A stretch of 64,000 nucleotides of DNA, taken from contig NZ_CP041198.1 of assembly GCF_006517815.1 (NCBI RefSeq), forward strand, positions 1,240,001 through 1,304,000, in the 5' to 3' direction. This document shows, one piece after another, positions 17,413-25,264 of this stretch (positions are counted from its first letter, which is position 1; the number at the start of each line of letters is the position of its first letter). Source of the stretch: Pseudarthrobacter sp. NIBRBAC000502770. Its GTDB lineage: Bacteria > Actinomycetota > Actinomycetes > Actinomycetales > Micrococcaceae. The position numbers and the translations under genes are program-made. The notes under the pieces are model-generated. The model was not told the DNA's origin, did no database searches, and saw only the letters and a program-made list of their open reading frames with translations.

Positions 17413-18292
17413 TGCTTTGGAAGGTTGACGGGTCAGGGACCTTGACGGGGCCGATTTGATCGAGCGAGTAGCTGCCCGGGTACAAAGACGAGCCGGCCTT
17501 TCCTGGCGTGAAATGAGGCTTTCGCTGCAACGGCAGCCGGCGGTGGAGGGCGTTGCGGACTGCCAGAATAATTCTCAAGGTGGCTCGGGAGCCTCGGCCG
17601 CTGCGGGGGAGCCCGAGGGCGCCAACGAGCCGGTCATCAGCGAGCATTACACTGATCATTCTTGCAGCGAAGGGTCGTAGAGGAAGCGGCAGACGGCTCT
17701 GAAAGACCTGAACTGTCGCGTCCATCAGCTTTTGGCCTTCAATCGATGCAGAGACATGGGTTGCCTCGTATTGGTCGAAGAAACGCTCCGCTTCGGCATA
17801 GGTCTCCGGCATACCCTGTACGTTCATCCGGGATCCCAACTCTGCGAAAAAACGGGCTGCAGCGGTTAGCTCTGCTCCTGTGGGCGGGCGCCACCCATGC
17901 TGCTGGGCCCAGCGAACCGGGACGACCAGCAGGGTCAGAAGGACGTAGAGGTAATCGTCCGCGCTGCCGGGGACGTTGCGGTGAGCGCGATTGAGCAGGG
18001 CGACCATGTGCTCTCCCCGGTCGCTATCGAGGCCGCTTGCGATGAGCTCGTAAATGACGATTGCAGTGTCGTAAGAGCGCTTCATGGGACGCTCCAGGAT
18101 TTCGCCGTTCCGGTAGAGAGTGGCCGCTATGCGCGGGATAGCAAAATTCCGGTAGTACGAGAGGAAGAAGCCAAGTTCAATGTCTGCCGCCAGATCGTAG
18201 AGGACCATGGTGCGGAAGGTGGTTTCCCAGTCGTTCGAGGAAGGGCTCTCCTGGCGCCGGAGGCTGTCAGCGAGGGTGGGATGAATCTTCAT
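17399..18292 (-). CDS. Oxygenase MpaB-family (DUF2236-like) protein
   Basis: 297 residues, mostly helical and without a signal peptide. ATG 18292 follows GGGGGCCACG. The order of conserved-looking patches (IPRIAATLYRNGEI, RAHRNVPGSADDYLYVLLTLLVVPVRW, and the MNVQGMPETYAEAERFFDQY segment) matches the MpaB/DUF2236 family, in which a conserved His binds a b-type haem or metal. Known members act in latex cleavage and mycophenolate synthesis; the substrate here is unknown. First gene of a three-gene overlapping set with ImmA and the membrane protein. Family call moderately sure. Confidence 0.7.
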   Translation of the reverse strand: MKIHPTLADSLRRQESPSSNDWETTFRTMVLYDLAADIELGFFLSYYRNFAIPRIAATLYRNGEILERPMKRSYDTAIVIYELIASGLDSDRGEHMVALLNRAHRNVPGSADDYLYVLLTLLVVPVRWAQQHGWRPPTGAELTAAARFFAELGSRMNVQGMPETYAEAERFFDQYEATHVSASIEGQKLMDATVQVFQSRLPLPLRPFAARMISVMLADDRLVGALGLPRSGRGSRATLRIILAVRNALHRRLPLQRKPHFTPGKAGSSLYPGSYSLDQIGPVKVPDPSTFQSNELS

Positions 18293-18420
18293 CGTGGCCC
18301 CCGTTCATAGTGCTTGCTACTGCACACTCGAACTGTGGGCTGCGAAGGCTCCCCAGCTCGGCTAACTTGCTTACATCCTAGAACTGTTGTCCTCAGCTGG
18401 CTAGGTGAATGTAGACGGGT

Positions 18421-18933
18421 CTACGCAGGTTTCTTGGCGCGGTTGTTGGCCAGTTCTCGCTGCAAGCCCTTTTCCCCCTGCCGCATCATCAGGGCATGTG
18501 CTGCTACGAAGGCCGGAGCGGCAACCGGTGTCAGTACGTTCATCCAGCGTTGGGTAGGCCGCACGCGCCACTCTATGTCCATACGAGTTGTCTGGCCTTG
18601 TTCCTGGGGGACGAGGCTTACCCGCCCGGTCCCCTGCAAGTGCCCGCCGGCGTCGAACTCTATCTCACGAGGCATGGCGACCTTCGTGGGATGAATGGTG
18701 ATGGTGAGCGTGTAACCCAGGAACGCCTTGAAGTTCAGGTGGGCCGTGGTGGCCATCAGGATATCCTCCTGCGCGTTGCTCGCGGCTTCGGTTCGCTCCA
18801 AGGGCGTAGCGAAGGTGCAGTGCGGCCACCACTGGGGCCAACTCATGTCGGTGTCTGCGATGACGGCCCAGACCTCGTTGGGCGAGGCGGGGAGCTGCCA
18901 GGTGGAGTTGAGATCGAAGAGGCGAGACTTCAT
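18421..18933 (-). CDS. SRPBCC-fold protein (polyketide cyclase/START-like)
   Basis: 170 residues from ATG 18933 (MKSRLFDLNSTW). The SRPBCC pattern is seen in W..PASPNEVWAVIADTDMSWPQWWPHC, where the first strand and helix lead to the WPxWWP motif typical of this lipid- or polyketide-binding fold, and the C-terminal helix ends KKPA. It probably binds or modifies a hydrophobic ligand. It lies 128 bases upstream of the MpaB-like gene on the same strand and may belong to the same unit. A second SRPBCC gene lies at 22780, distinct in sequence. Confidence 0.75.
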   Translation of the reverse strand: MKSRLFDLNSTWQLPASPNEVWAVIADTDMSWPQWWPHCTFATPLERTEAASNAQEDILMATTAHLNFKAFLGYTLTITIHPTKVAMPREIEFDAGGHLQGTGRVSLVPQEQGQTTRMDIEWRVRPTQRWMNVLTPVAAPAFVAAHALMMRQGEKGLQRELANNRAKKPA

Positions 18934-19215
18934 ATTAATATCTTGGCACCAACTCCAGCACGCCCTGCTCCAGCGGCTCCGCGAGGCAACCAAGGAAGGC
19001 ATTTTCGACGTCTCCAGCCTCGTTGAGCCTAACTCTGTGCATCGGGCTGCCGTCGTGGGCGCCTCCGAGCTGGTTGTCAGGTAGGACTCTGAGACTCAAC
19101 AGTGGGCATGTGCAGGAACTGCCTTTCGGACCCTATTCTGACGCGCTTTTCGCCGCTGCTTGACGTCAGGTTGGGCTGTGCCCTAGTTGTTCTTCATTCA
19201 GTGGATGAACCGTCG

Positions 19216-19362
19216 TCACAGCGCAGCGGGCTGCTGCAGGTCTTCGTTGTTCAGCAGGCACCAGCTCGTGTAAAGGCCATACAGCTCATCCGGGCCCAGC
19301 CCGCTGTCCTTGTCCCGTTGTTCATCAATTGCCTGGGCAAAGAAGATCTCGAATTGCCGGAA
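19216..19362 (-). pseudogene. 3' remnant of a small coding sequence
   Basis: A minus-strand frame of 48 residues between two stops reads FEIFFAQAIDEQRDKDSGLG then PDELYGLYTSWCLLNNED and ends at TGA 19216-19218. It has no start codon, but its composition (acidic/aromatic, no stop-codon noise) is plainly protein-like. The segment resembles the D-ELY-x-x-Y-x-x-W pattern of primase-tail or phage helical domains. It is too short for a track entry. I read it as the tail of a truncated or frameshifted gene. Confidence 0.5.
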
Positions 19363-19573
19363 TCAGCGCTGCGGACTTTGATGCAAGGGGAGCCCACCCC
19401 AAAGGTATGCACAATGCGGGCCGCGAGTAGATTCACCACCAAATATATAAAAGACCCGGGCCGTTGCCTGGGTTGGGTTGAAAGGCAGCTGCGATGAGCC
19501 ACCCGCAAAACGGACCTGAAGACGGGACAGAGGGCCCTGTACGGGGCTTTGCTGGCCTGTCAGGCTTCGCTGC

Positions 19574-19813
19574 ATGCCGTATGTCCTCGAATACGGGGAT
19601 GACCATCGCGCTGGCCGTTGCGTCATCCGATGTGTCAGTTTTTGTGATGCTCTCAGCTGGGCCAAGGAGGTCCTGGCGGGGGGTTTGCCGTGCACCTGCG
19701 CTGTTCTGCGGCATGCCCCTGCATCACACGCCGCTTTCGGCGAAGGTCCAGTTCTCGCGTCCTACACGCCGGACGACGGCTGGCGGGTTCATGCAGTACC
19801 ACCGGCTAGCTGA
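19574..19813 (+). CDS. Small hypothetical protein (intact copy of a two-copy family)
   Basis: 79 residues starting MPYVLEYGDDHRAG and ending SYTPDDGWRVHAVPPAS. No ribosome site precedes it, but its counterpart at 44201 shares both the start codon and a similar 25-base upstream stretch (GGCCTGnCA..GC), so the start is supported. The protein looks like a small alpha/beta unit: an N-terminal strand, a helix ending KEVLAGG, then V-L-A-S-Y-T. Function unknown. A larger overlapping frame beginning at 19494 is considered spurious. Confidence 0.55.
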   Translation: MPYVLEYGDDHRAGRCVIRCVSFCDALSWAKEVLAGGLPCTCAVLRHAPASHAAFGEGPVLASYTPDDGWRVHAVPPAS

Positions 19814-19963
19814 ACTCTGGTTCTTTCATCGATTGGCTTTTGGGGATCGCGACGGTGGTCCTTCGCCTAGGAGCAAGAGATTTGGCGTGGGGGACGCTCT
19901 CGACGGCCCGGCAGGACGTTCAGGGACCTCTCGACACTTTCTGGGGAGGTACGAGAAGAATCT

Positions 19964-20146
19964 TCAGCCTTGGAGGAATAAGAGCAAGAAGGCAGCACTC
20001 ATTGCGATCCCGATCCAAAGAGTGATTAGCCGCCTGTTCTTGTATTGCCTGGATTTGCCCCGCTGGTCTGCGGTGAGCCATTGGTCGTACAGCACCAGCG
20101 AGGCCACGATTACCACGGCAGATACCGACAAAAAGGCGAACGACAT
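19964..20146 (-). CDS. Small two-helix membrane protein
   Basis: 60 residues: helix at about residues 2-20 (FAFLSVSAVVIVASLVLY), a charged loop with KSRQYKNRR, and a second helix at residues 40-58. ATG 20146 lies five bases after the stop of the preceding minus-strand gene, with GAAAG about eight bases upstream; GTG 20155 overlapping that stop is also possible. Probably co-transcribed with it. Function unknown. Confidence 0.5.
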   Translation of the reverse strand: MSFAFLSVSAVVIVASLVLYDQWLTADQRGKSRQYKNRRLITLWIGIAMSAAFLLLFLQG

Positions 20147-20151
20147 GGCTG

Positions 20152-20496
20152 TCACTTTCGGGGCCGTGGAGATTTCCTTCGGCCCCTGGTCCCGTGGCTT
20201 TCCGTCCGGAGCCCCAGCGCCCGTCTGAGGGCCACAGGAATCGGAAAGACCAACCTTTTCCCGCCCCTCTTCGAGCTCCCGGCCTTTGAAACATTTGGAA
20301 GGAGCTGGTTGAGACACACCCTCAGAATCTCGACCTCCATCCCATTCATGATAGGGACGTCGTGGATGAAGGCATCCAGCTCCCAGGCGTCGGCTTTTCC
20401 ACCCCGGATGCGGTACTGATGCCAGAGATCTTCAACGGAAAGACCACCTGACTCAATCAAGGTTAGTGCTGCCCGGCGAGGATCGGAATAGATCAC
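20152..20496 (-). CDS. Small hypothetical protein with C-terminal LNQLLP motif (intact copy)
   Basis: About 114 residues from GTG 20496, which follows GGAGG at a short spacing (GGAGGCGACGTG); an ATG at 20550 lacks a ribosome site. The conserved part is SVEDLWHQYRIRGGKADAWE followed by LDAFIHDVP and EILRVCLNQLLP, giving a small all-helical protein. A frameshifted relative sits at 50027-50234 on the same strand. The tail after LNQLLP is basic and low complexity. Function unknown. Confidence 0.55.
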   Translation of the reverse strand: MIYSDPRRAALTLIESGGLSVEDLWHQYRIRGGKADAWELDAFIHDVPIMNGMEVEILRVCLNQLLPNVSKAGSSKRGGKRLVFPIPVALRRALGLRTESHGTRGRRKSPRPRK

Positions 20497-20666
20497 GTCG
20501 CCTCCTGAATCGGCATCTTTACCGGGACTCGATGCGCTGGGCCCACTCATGTCGCTTTGAGGGTGATTGCGGAGTTTGCATTACCTGCCTGCCTGCCAGG
20601 CTGAGGCAGACGCCCCCTCAGCTTCTACATTTTTTCAAAGTCTAGCGCCCGGCCCAGAAGGATTAC

Positions 20667-20990
20667 ATGACCCATTGCCCGGATCCGAAGGGGCCGGATC
20701 GGGCGACAAGGCCTAACCACGGCGAAGGAGCATTCCTGCTGCTTTGGTGCAGCGAATGGTATTTGCACCCGGAAGCTGTCTCCACATAGAAGCACCGTGG
20801 TGGGCATCGGAACACCCCAGACCCGACCCCGCGACAGGCATAATCGTCTGGTGGCGGGACCATGCGGACCACCACATGCGAGTCCTCCTGGACCCCCAAG
20901 GACCGTCCTATACCTGCAACATGAAAGAACACCGCGACCCCCCCAAGACCTCGAACCAAAGAAAGCCCCAGAAGGCTGATTCCCCGATGT
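20667..20990 (+). pseudogene. Frameshifted DUF4913-family gene
   Basis: ATG 20667, with AGAAGGA upstream, opens a frame carrying LLWCSEWYLHPEAVS, the first half of the DUF4913 core, but stops at 20789. The +1/-1 frame then carries ATGIIVWWRDHADHHMRVLL, the second half of the same core. The intact pattern is seen at 23711-23974. The segment between the two halves (helix RLEALWRAWE in the relative) is scrambled, so several mutations are likely. The end point is approximate. Confidence 0.7.
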
Positions 20991-21049
20991 ACGGACTGTT
21001 GCGGCATAAAAGGCTTTTGCTACGTGATGGCCTAGCTCCCAACCAAAAA

Positions 21050-21089
21050 AATCGGGGCTGGAATCCTGCTAGGGATTCCAGCCCCGATT
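21050..21089 (-). terminator. Intrinsic terminator of lsr2
   Basis: A 17-bp perfect inverted repeat (21050-21066 with 21073-21089, 6-base loop) is followed, reading on the minus strand, by a run of seven Ts (A-run at 21044-21050). It begins 17 bases after the lsr2 stop. This is the clearest intrinsic terminator in the window. Confidence 0.9.
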
Positions 21090-21105
21090 CTGATTTCTTC
21101 CAGCT

Positions 21106-21435
21106 CTAGTGAGCGGCTTCATACTTCTCCATGACTTCCGCCTGGATACGACCGCGCGTATTTACCTGAATGCCGTGCTCAGCCGCCCACAACCGTACCG
21201 CCTTGGCGTCCGGCCCAGTCTGGGGGGACTTCGTCCGGGCAGCCGGACGGCCACGTCCGCCAGATACTTTACGGCCGGCATTGGTAAAGCGGGACAAGGC
21301 CTCACGCAGTTCGTTAGCGTGTCCCTCATTGAGGTCGATCTCATATTCATTACCGTCTAGGGCGAAAGATATTGTTTCCCTGGCTTGCGAACCGTCAATA
21401 TCGTCTTCGAGCAGCACCACTGTCTTTTTTGCCAT
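21106..21435 (-). CDS. lsr2: Lsr2-family nucleoid-associated protein
   Basis: 109 residues, the usual Lsr2 length. The N-terminal half (MAKKTVVLLEDDIDG..ETISFALDG..YEIDLNEGHANELREAL) is the dimerisation domain. A linker GGRGRPAART leads to the DNA-binding domain with the motif VRLWAAEHGIQVNTRGRI; the AT-hook-like RGR is present. Lsr2 is the actinobacterial counterpart of H-NS and silences AT-rich, newly acquired DNA. The upstream 100 bases (21440-21550) are clearly more AT-rich than the surroundings and probably contain its promoter. An accessory copy on a mobile element may hide the element from host regulation. Confidence 0.93.
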   Translation of the reverse strand: MAKKTVVLLEDDIDGSQARETISFALDGNEYEIDLNEGHANELREALSRFTNAGRKVSGGRGRPAARTKSPQTGPDAKAVRLWAAEHGIQVNTRGRIQAEVMEKYEAAH

Positions 21436-22319
21436 GAATTAAGGCTAGCAGCTTGCTGAACAAGCGGATGCGGCGGGCGCCAAAACATAGCCGAACAGCC
21501 AAGCATTATCAAATCGAAGCTTCTAAATCGAAAATTATGTAATGCCATAAGATGCCGGACACCCCAAACTGAAACCCCGTGCCGACTTCAGCCCGACCCA
21601 CCGGGCCGCTTGAACCTGCATCGGCTAGTGCGTCCTGGCATCACAGCCGGCGTAGCGCCATCCATCCGAGCCCCGATCAGGGGTCGGGTCTGATCTGTTG
21701 GATTTACCCGGCGCTTCCCGTAGCCGGTGCCATGACGGAGTGGGGCGCAGCCGTCCCGAATCAAGCGTGGTGACCAACAGACGCCACACGACGCCCGATG
21801 AACATTCGCCACGGGCATGCGCTTGGATACCGTCCTTCAACCTAGGGATGGAAGGGATTGGGCCGGCGGCGGTTGGGGGGCGGCACCCCTGTCTCATGGG
21901 ATGCCTTAATGCCGCCGACCCTGTCACCTTCCAGGGCACTGCCCCCAACGACGGTGTCCTGGCCTCCACGGTAGAACCCGTTCCTAAACGGCAGCCCATA
22001 CTGAGCGCAATGTTCGCTCAAGACCGCCGCAGCCTTTACCTGTACCCAGTCATGTCCGCAGGAGACCGAACGGGGACGCCCACAAGAGGCTAATGCCAAT
22101 GGCGTTGGGGCATGTGCGCGCAGGGAGCTGGCCTCGTGGCCGAACCCATCCGGAAGTGGCTGGTGGCCGGAAGTTCATAACACCCGTGTTCGGGGGTGGT
22201 CCCTTGTCGGCGACGGGGTGGTGCAGTCTTGTCCTGTTATTTCGACGTCGACAGTGTTCCCTGACCGGAATAGCCTTAAATTGTCCTGATTGCAGAAAGT
22301 GGAGAGGCGGGTGCCTGAA
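21436..22319. other. Long stretch without a convincing gene
   Basis: About 880 bases. The first 110 are AT-rich and probably hold the lsr2 promoter. The rest is GC-rich with overlapping short frames on both strands, none with a ribosome site or recognisable motif. A short AT-rich patch (22270-22290) precedes the SnoaL-like gene and may be its promoter region. Confidence 0.5.
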
Positions 22320-22712
22320 ATGGGTGCTCAGGAAAATACGGAACTGATCCGGCGCGGGTACGAGGCCTTCAATGCAGGGGATTTGACGACACTCACCGAG
22401 ATCTTCGCGGAGGACGCGGTCTGGTACGCGGCCGGGAACGGCATGCTGTCTGGAACAAAAGAGGGTCGAGACGCGATTTTGGCGTATTTCGGAGAGCTCG
22501 GAACCCGCTCCCAGGGGACCTTCCAGGCGGCGGTCCAGGACGTTGTCGGCGGCGAAAACCACACTATCGGCATCCAGCAGACGCATGCCGAAAACAACGG
22601 TAAGACCCTGGACGCCGGAACCGTCATTGCTTTCGTGCTCCGGGACGGCAAAGTCGTCGAGGGCCGGGAATACTTTGATGACACCGCCAAGGCAGACGAA
22701 TTCTGGACATGA
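22320..22712 (+). CDS. SnoaL-like/NTF2-fold protein
   Basis: 131 residues from ATG 22320; GGAGAGG lies 12 bases upstream, and GTG 22311 (four bases after it) is a possible start. The pattern NTELIRRGYEAFNAGDLTTL..FAEDAVWYAAG..GRDAILAYF..VIAFVLRDGKVVEGREYFDD is typical of the SnoaL/NTF2 fold, a cone-shaped pocket used for small hydrophobic ligands. The D-x-x-W and late REYFDD positions usually line the pocket. No partner gene defines a pathway, so the substrate is unknown. Confidence 0.8.
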   Translation: MGAQENTELIRRGYEAFNAGDLTTLTEIFAEDAVWYAAGNGMLSGTKEGRDAILAYFGELGTRSQGTFQAAVQDVVGGENHTIGIQQTHAENNGKTLDAGTVIAFVLRDGKVVEGREYFDDTAKADEFWT

Positions 22713-22779
22713 CACAACCTCGTGTCACAGCGGTGATTCCCACGTGGTAGGAGGGGGCTCTTGAGCCTGCGTCGGCGGT

Positions 22780-23238
22780 TTAGGGCGCGCCTTGGGCTTC
22801 TAGCCGCCGTAGTCCCTGGCGCATGGAGCTTGCCACTGGAGCGCCCCGCATTGCCACGATAAGGAACGTGGCAATGCGCCCGGCCATGCTCGTTGGGTGT
22901 CGGTTCCAAGTGATGTGGATTCTGGAACCGCCGCTGCCATTGGGCGTGAGCCTGGCGGTGACGTAGCTTCCGGGTGCGCAGAAGTTGCTTTCCCGCACTG
23001 TCCAGGTGACGGTGTCGGGGGTTGACCAGTCGTAGTGTTCCTTGGCCCAGATCGGGCCGCCGGGCGCCTTGCTTCCCTCCCTTATGTCCGCGTAGGTCTC
23101 TCCCACTTCGTAGACCTCGTACATGGGCGGGTATATGCCCGGCCAGGTCTCGGGCCGCCGTGGGCTGAAGTCCAGCAACGCTCCTTGGACTTTTTCCGGT
23201 GGGACGCGGGAGTCGATATCAAATTCCACCTTGGGCAT
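22780..23238 (-). CDS. SRPBCC-fold protein
   Basis: 152 residues; ATG 23238 has AAGGAGGAG just upstream. The START/SRPBCC pattern starts VEFDIDSRVPPEKVQGALLDFS, with WP in the loop (ETWPGIYPPMYEV), WTVRESN in the middle and a long C-terminal helix (MAGRIATFLIVAMRGAPVASSMRQGLRRLE). It probably binds a lipid-like or aromatic ligand. It is convergent with the SnoaL-like gene, so not co-transcribed. Different in sequence from the SRPBCC gene at 18421. Confidence 0.8.
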   Translation of the reverse strand: MPKVEFDIDSRVPPEKVQGALLDFSPRRPETWPGIYPPMYEVYEVGETYADIREGSKAPGGPIWAKEHYDWSTPDTVTWTVRESNFCAPGSYVTARLTPNGSGGSRIHITWNRHPTSMAGRIATFLIVAMRGAPVASSMRQGLRRLEAQGAP

Positions 23239-23412
23239 GTGTACTCCTCCTTGCTACTTCCAGTCTGTGCATTTTCAAGTGCAGGACAAGGGCCCTTTAG
23301 TGTCATCAGGAGAGAAAGGCGGGTCGATAATGATCGGCGTTGCGCTCAAACTGAGAATTCAAAAAGCACCTGGTTAAGATTCCCGACGGGTCTCGCGCCG
23401 CGAGCTCTTCTC

Positions 23413-23628
23413 TCACAGAGGAATTGCTTGCGAATTGGGCGGTCCCGCATCTTCCTGAGGCTTAGCCGTGTGTGGGCTGCCTGTCTGGCCTCCGCACTCC
23501 GGATTCGTGCAGCGCCACCCCAGTTGTATCCGTGCCACCGGCGCGTCCAGCTGTCCCGCAATCGGGTTGGTCATTTCATACACCGGCTCGATAGCTGCCC
23601 TGCACCGATCGCAACGATAGCGGCTCAT
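23413..23628 (-). CDS. Small zinc-ribbon protein
   Basis: 71 residues with two Cys pairs: CDRC near the N-terminus and CTNPEC at about residues 40-45. This spacing fits a single treble-clef or ribbon zinc site. There is no clear ribosome site. The C-terminal 20 residues are low complexity. Probably a small regulatory or RNA/DNA-binding protein; otherwise unknown. Confidence 0.5.
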   Translation of the reverse strand: MSRYRCDRCRAAIEPVYEMTNPIAGQLDAPVARIQLGWRCTNPECGGQTGSPHTAKPQEDAGPPNSQAIPL

Positions 23629-23710
23629 GGCACCACTGTAACCCGGCAGTAGTTTCGGTTGCCCTGCGAAGCTTTTAGGAGGGGCCTCTAGCTACCGCCG
23701 GCAGCTCAAC

Positions 23711-23974
23711 GTGCAGGGCGGCGTGACCTGGTGCCCGCAGTGGTGGAAGCACGCCGAAGCGATCAGCCGCCTCGAAGCGCTCTGGCGGGCTTGGGAGTTC
23801 CTGCGCCTGGACGGAACCACAGGCATGAGCGTGTGGTGGCGCGACCACGCAGACCACCACATGTCCGTTCTGCTCTCAACAGATGGCCCGTTCAGAGGCT
23901 GCACCCCGGACGACGGCCACCGCACCAAACTCGCACCACTGCCGTGCGAGGAACCGCCTGCAGAGCTGTTCTAA
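23711..23974 (+). CDS. DUF4913-family protein, probably 5'-shortened
   Basis: From GTG 23711, 87 residues: VTWCPQWWKHAEAISRLEAL then WRAWEFLRL..TGMSVWWRDHADHHMSVLL, ending CEEPPAELF, the full DUF4913 core and C-terminus. The frame stays open upstream to 23642 (ASSYRRQLNVQGG precedes), and the YRRQL segment is part of the family, but the usual N-terminal 50-80 residues and a good start are missing. Either translation starts at a weak site or the gene has lost its 5' end. The Trp-rich WWRDHADHHM block may bind nucleic acid or metal; unknown. Confidence 0.65.
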   Translation: MQGGVTWCPQWWKHAEAISRLEALWRAWEFLRLDGTTGMSVWWRDHADHHMSVLLSTDGPFRGCTPDDGHRTKLAPLPCEEPPAELF

Positions 23975-24002
23975 ACCTGGCGCTAATAGCCAACGTTCAA
24001 GG

Positions 24003-24070
24003 GGTTATCCACGGCTGAAGAATCGGGAGCCATCGAGAAAGCTCCCTCAGCAGCAGTAGCGGTGGAACCC
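24003..24070. repeat. Dispersed repeat, copy 1
   Basis: A 65-bp segment similar, about 70% by eye, to 46142-46207; GCTCCCTCAGCAGCAG is identical in both. Read on the minus strand, both copies keep a frame with AAEGA and PD, so this may be the 5' end of a small gene (ATG at 24072, stop at 23985, 29 residues). Confidence 0.4.
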
Positions 24071-24150
24071 ATCAGGATTGTCCCCGGCTGTGGGCAGCGA
24101 GTTTTCGTCAGGACCTTCAATCAGCCTCAATTTCGTATTACGATTTGGAT

Positions 24151-24411
24151 GTGAGTGATGAGAAGATTAACGGCGTGCCGGTCACTGACGAGGTGATCCA
24201 GGCGTGGGCCGACGAAGCGGAGCGTGGCTATCCAGTCGAGCAGTTGCGCAAGCGAGGCCGCCGACCGGTCGGCGAGGGCCCCGGCGAAGTGGTGCCGGTG
24301 CGCATGGATGCCGCACTGCTGCAGGAGCTCACCGCTCGAGCCGAGCATGATCACCTAAGCCGTTCGGAAGCGATCCGGGCCGCCGTCCGGGCCTGGATCA
24401 GCGCCGCATAG
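24151..24411 (+). CDS. CopG-type ribbon-helix-helix antitoxin
   Basis: 86 residues from GTG 24151. The N-terminal half (NGVPVTDEVIQAWADEAERG then YPVEQLRKRGRRP) is the segment that binds toxin. The C-terminal half is a ribbon-helix-helix: strand VVPVRMD, then helices ALLQELTARAEHDHLSRSEAIRAAVRAW. This arrangement, with the RHH at the C-terminus, is common in actinobacterial antitoxins. It shares one base with the next gene (TAGTG). It probably represses its own promoter. Confidence 0.8.
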   Translation: MSDEKINGVPVTDEVIQAWADEAERGYPVEQLRKRGRRPVGEGPGEVVPVRMDAALLQELTARAEHDHLSRSEAIRAAVRAWISAA

Positions 24412-24650
24412 TGCAGGCACATTCATCCGCTCTTAAACACGGCATCAGTGCGGAGGATGGGATCCACGCGGCAGATCACGCGGTGTACGTTGCGGATCTC
24501 GACGAGGACAGCCCGGCCCGGCAGTTGAGGCTCGGATTCGATGCCGCGGGCCGCCTGCTTGAACTCGTCGTCCTTCGGTTCGACAGCGGCAATGAGTTGC
24601 TGATTCATGCAATGAAGGCGCGCCCCCAGTATGTGGACCTGCTCGGCTAA
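24411..24650 (+). CDS. BrnT-like toxin of the TA pair
   Basis: 79 residues from GTG 24411, overlapping the antitoxin stop. The N-terminus has HSSALKHGIS..D, resembling the H..KH-G pattern of BrnT-type toxins. A beta core follows: VYVADLD, RQLRLGFDAAGRLLELVVL, and the final AMKARPQYVDLL helix. Size, RelE-like fold pattern and partner point to an mRNA-cleaving toxin, though key catalytic residues are not certain from sequence alone. It would stabilise the element or act in stress/phage response. Confidence 0.7.
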   Translation: MQAHSSALKHGISAEDGIHAADHAVYVADLDEDSPARQLRLGFDAAGRLLELVVLRFDSGNELLIHAMKARPQYVDLLG

Positions 24651-24764
24651 AAAACTACCGCGCCCGCCTACGCCGGGGCGCAAGGCAGTGCTTGGGGATG
24701 CTGGCGCCCGTGTCATGCAGTGACGCGACGGGGGAGGCCCTGCGGTTCGTGCCATCCTGAGGGT

Positions 24765-25076
24765 ATGGCGCGGACCTGGTTATCGGTGACTGTGGAACTG
24801 CTCGGTGGTCGCGGTGAGCAGCTGTGGCCCTGGCCTGGTCGCATCTTCGCGGTCGGGCCCTCGCACACCTTCATGGATCTCGCCAACGCCATCAACGATG
24901 CTTTCTCCCGATGGGATCGCTCGCACCTGTCCATGTTCACCTTGGGCGACGGCGGGGTCATCACGGATGAAGAGACGGGAGCGGAGATGGCTGCATCCAG
25001 CGGCGGACCGGTCACCACAGCACTCGACATCGCAGTTGCCAAGGTCGCCCGAATCCTGGGGCCGGGGTCTGAGTGA
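24765..25076 (+). CDS. pRiA4b ORF-3-like protein, C-terminally shortened
   Basis: 103 residues from ATG 24765. The start of the plasmid pRiA4b ORF-3 family is evident: WLSVTVELLGGRGEQLWPWP..GRIFAVGPSHTFMDLANAINDAF..RWDRSHLSMF. In family members the chain usually runs on past this point with a FDLGDDW-type block; here it stops at LGPGSE (25076). The bases after the stop do not resume the family in any frame I can see. So the gene is truncated or belongs to a short subfamily. The role of the family is unknown; it often rides on mobile elements. Confidence 0.6.
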   Translation: MARTWLSVTVELLGGRGEQLWPWPGRIFAVGPSHTFMDLANAINDAFSRWDRSHLSMFTLGDGGVITDEETGAEMAASSGGPVTTALDIAVAKVARILGPGSE

Positions 25077-25264
25077 ACCCGGCACACTGGACAACATTCA
25101 GAGCACCCCTGGTGGGGGAGCGGGCAAGGAAAACTCCGGGCCGGGAACGAGCGCACCCGCTGCATAGCAGTGGCCGGCGGCGCGAGTGCAGAGGAGCACG
25201 GGAACAGCGACGCCCTTGCTTGGATGCGGCTGATGTGTGCCCTCGGCTACGCGCCCCGGGCAGG

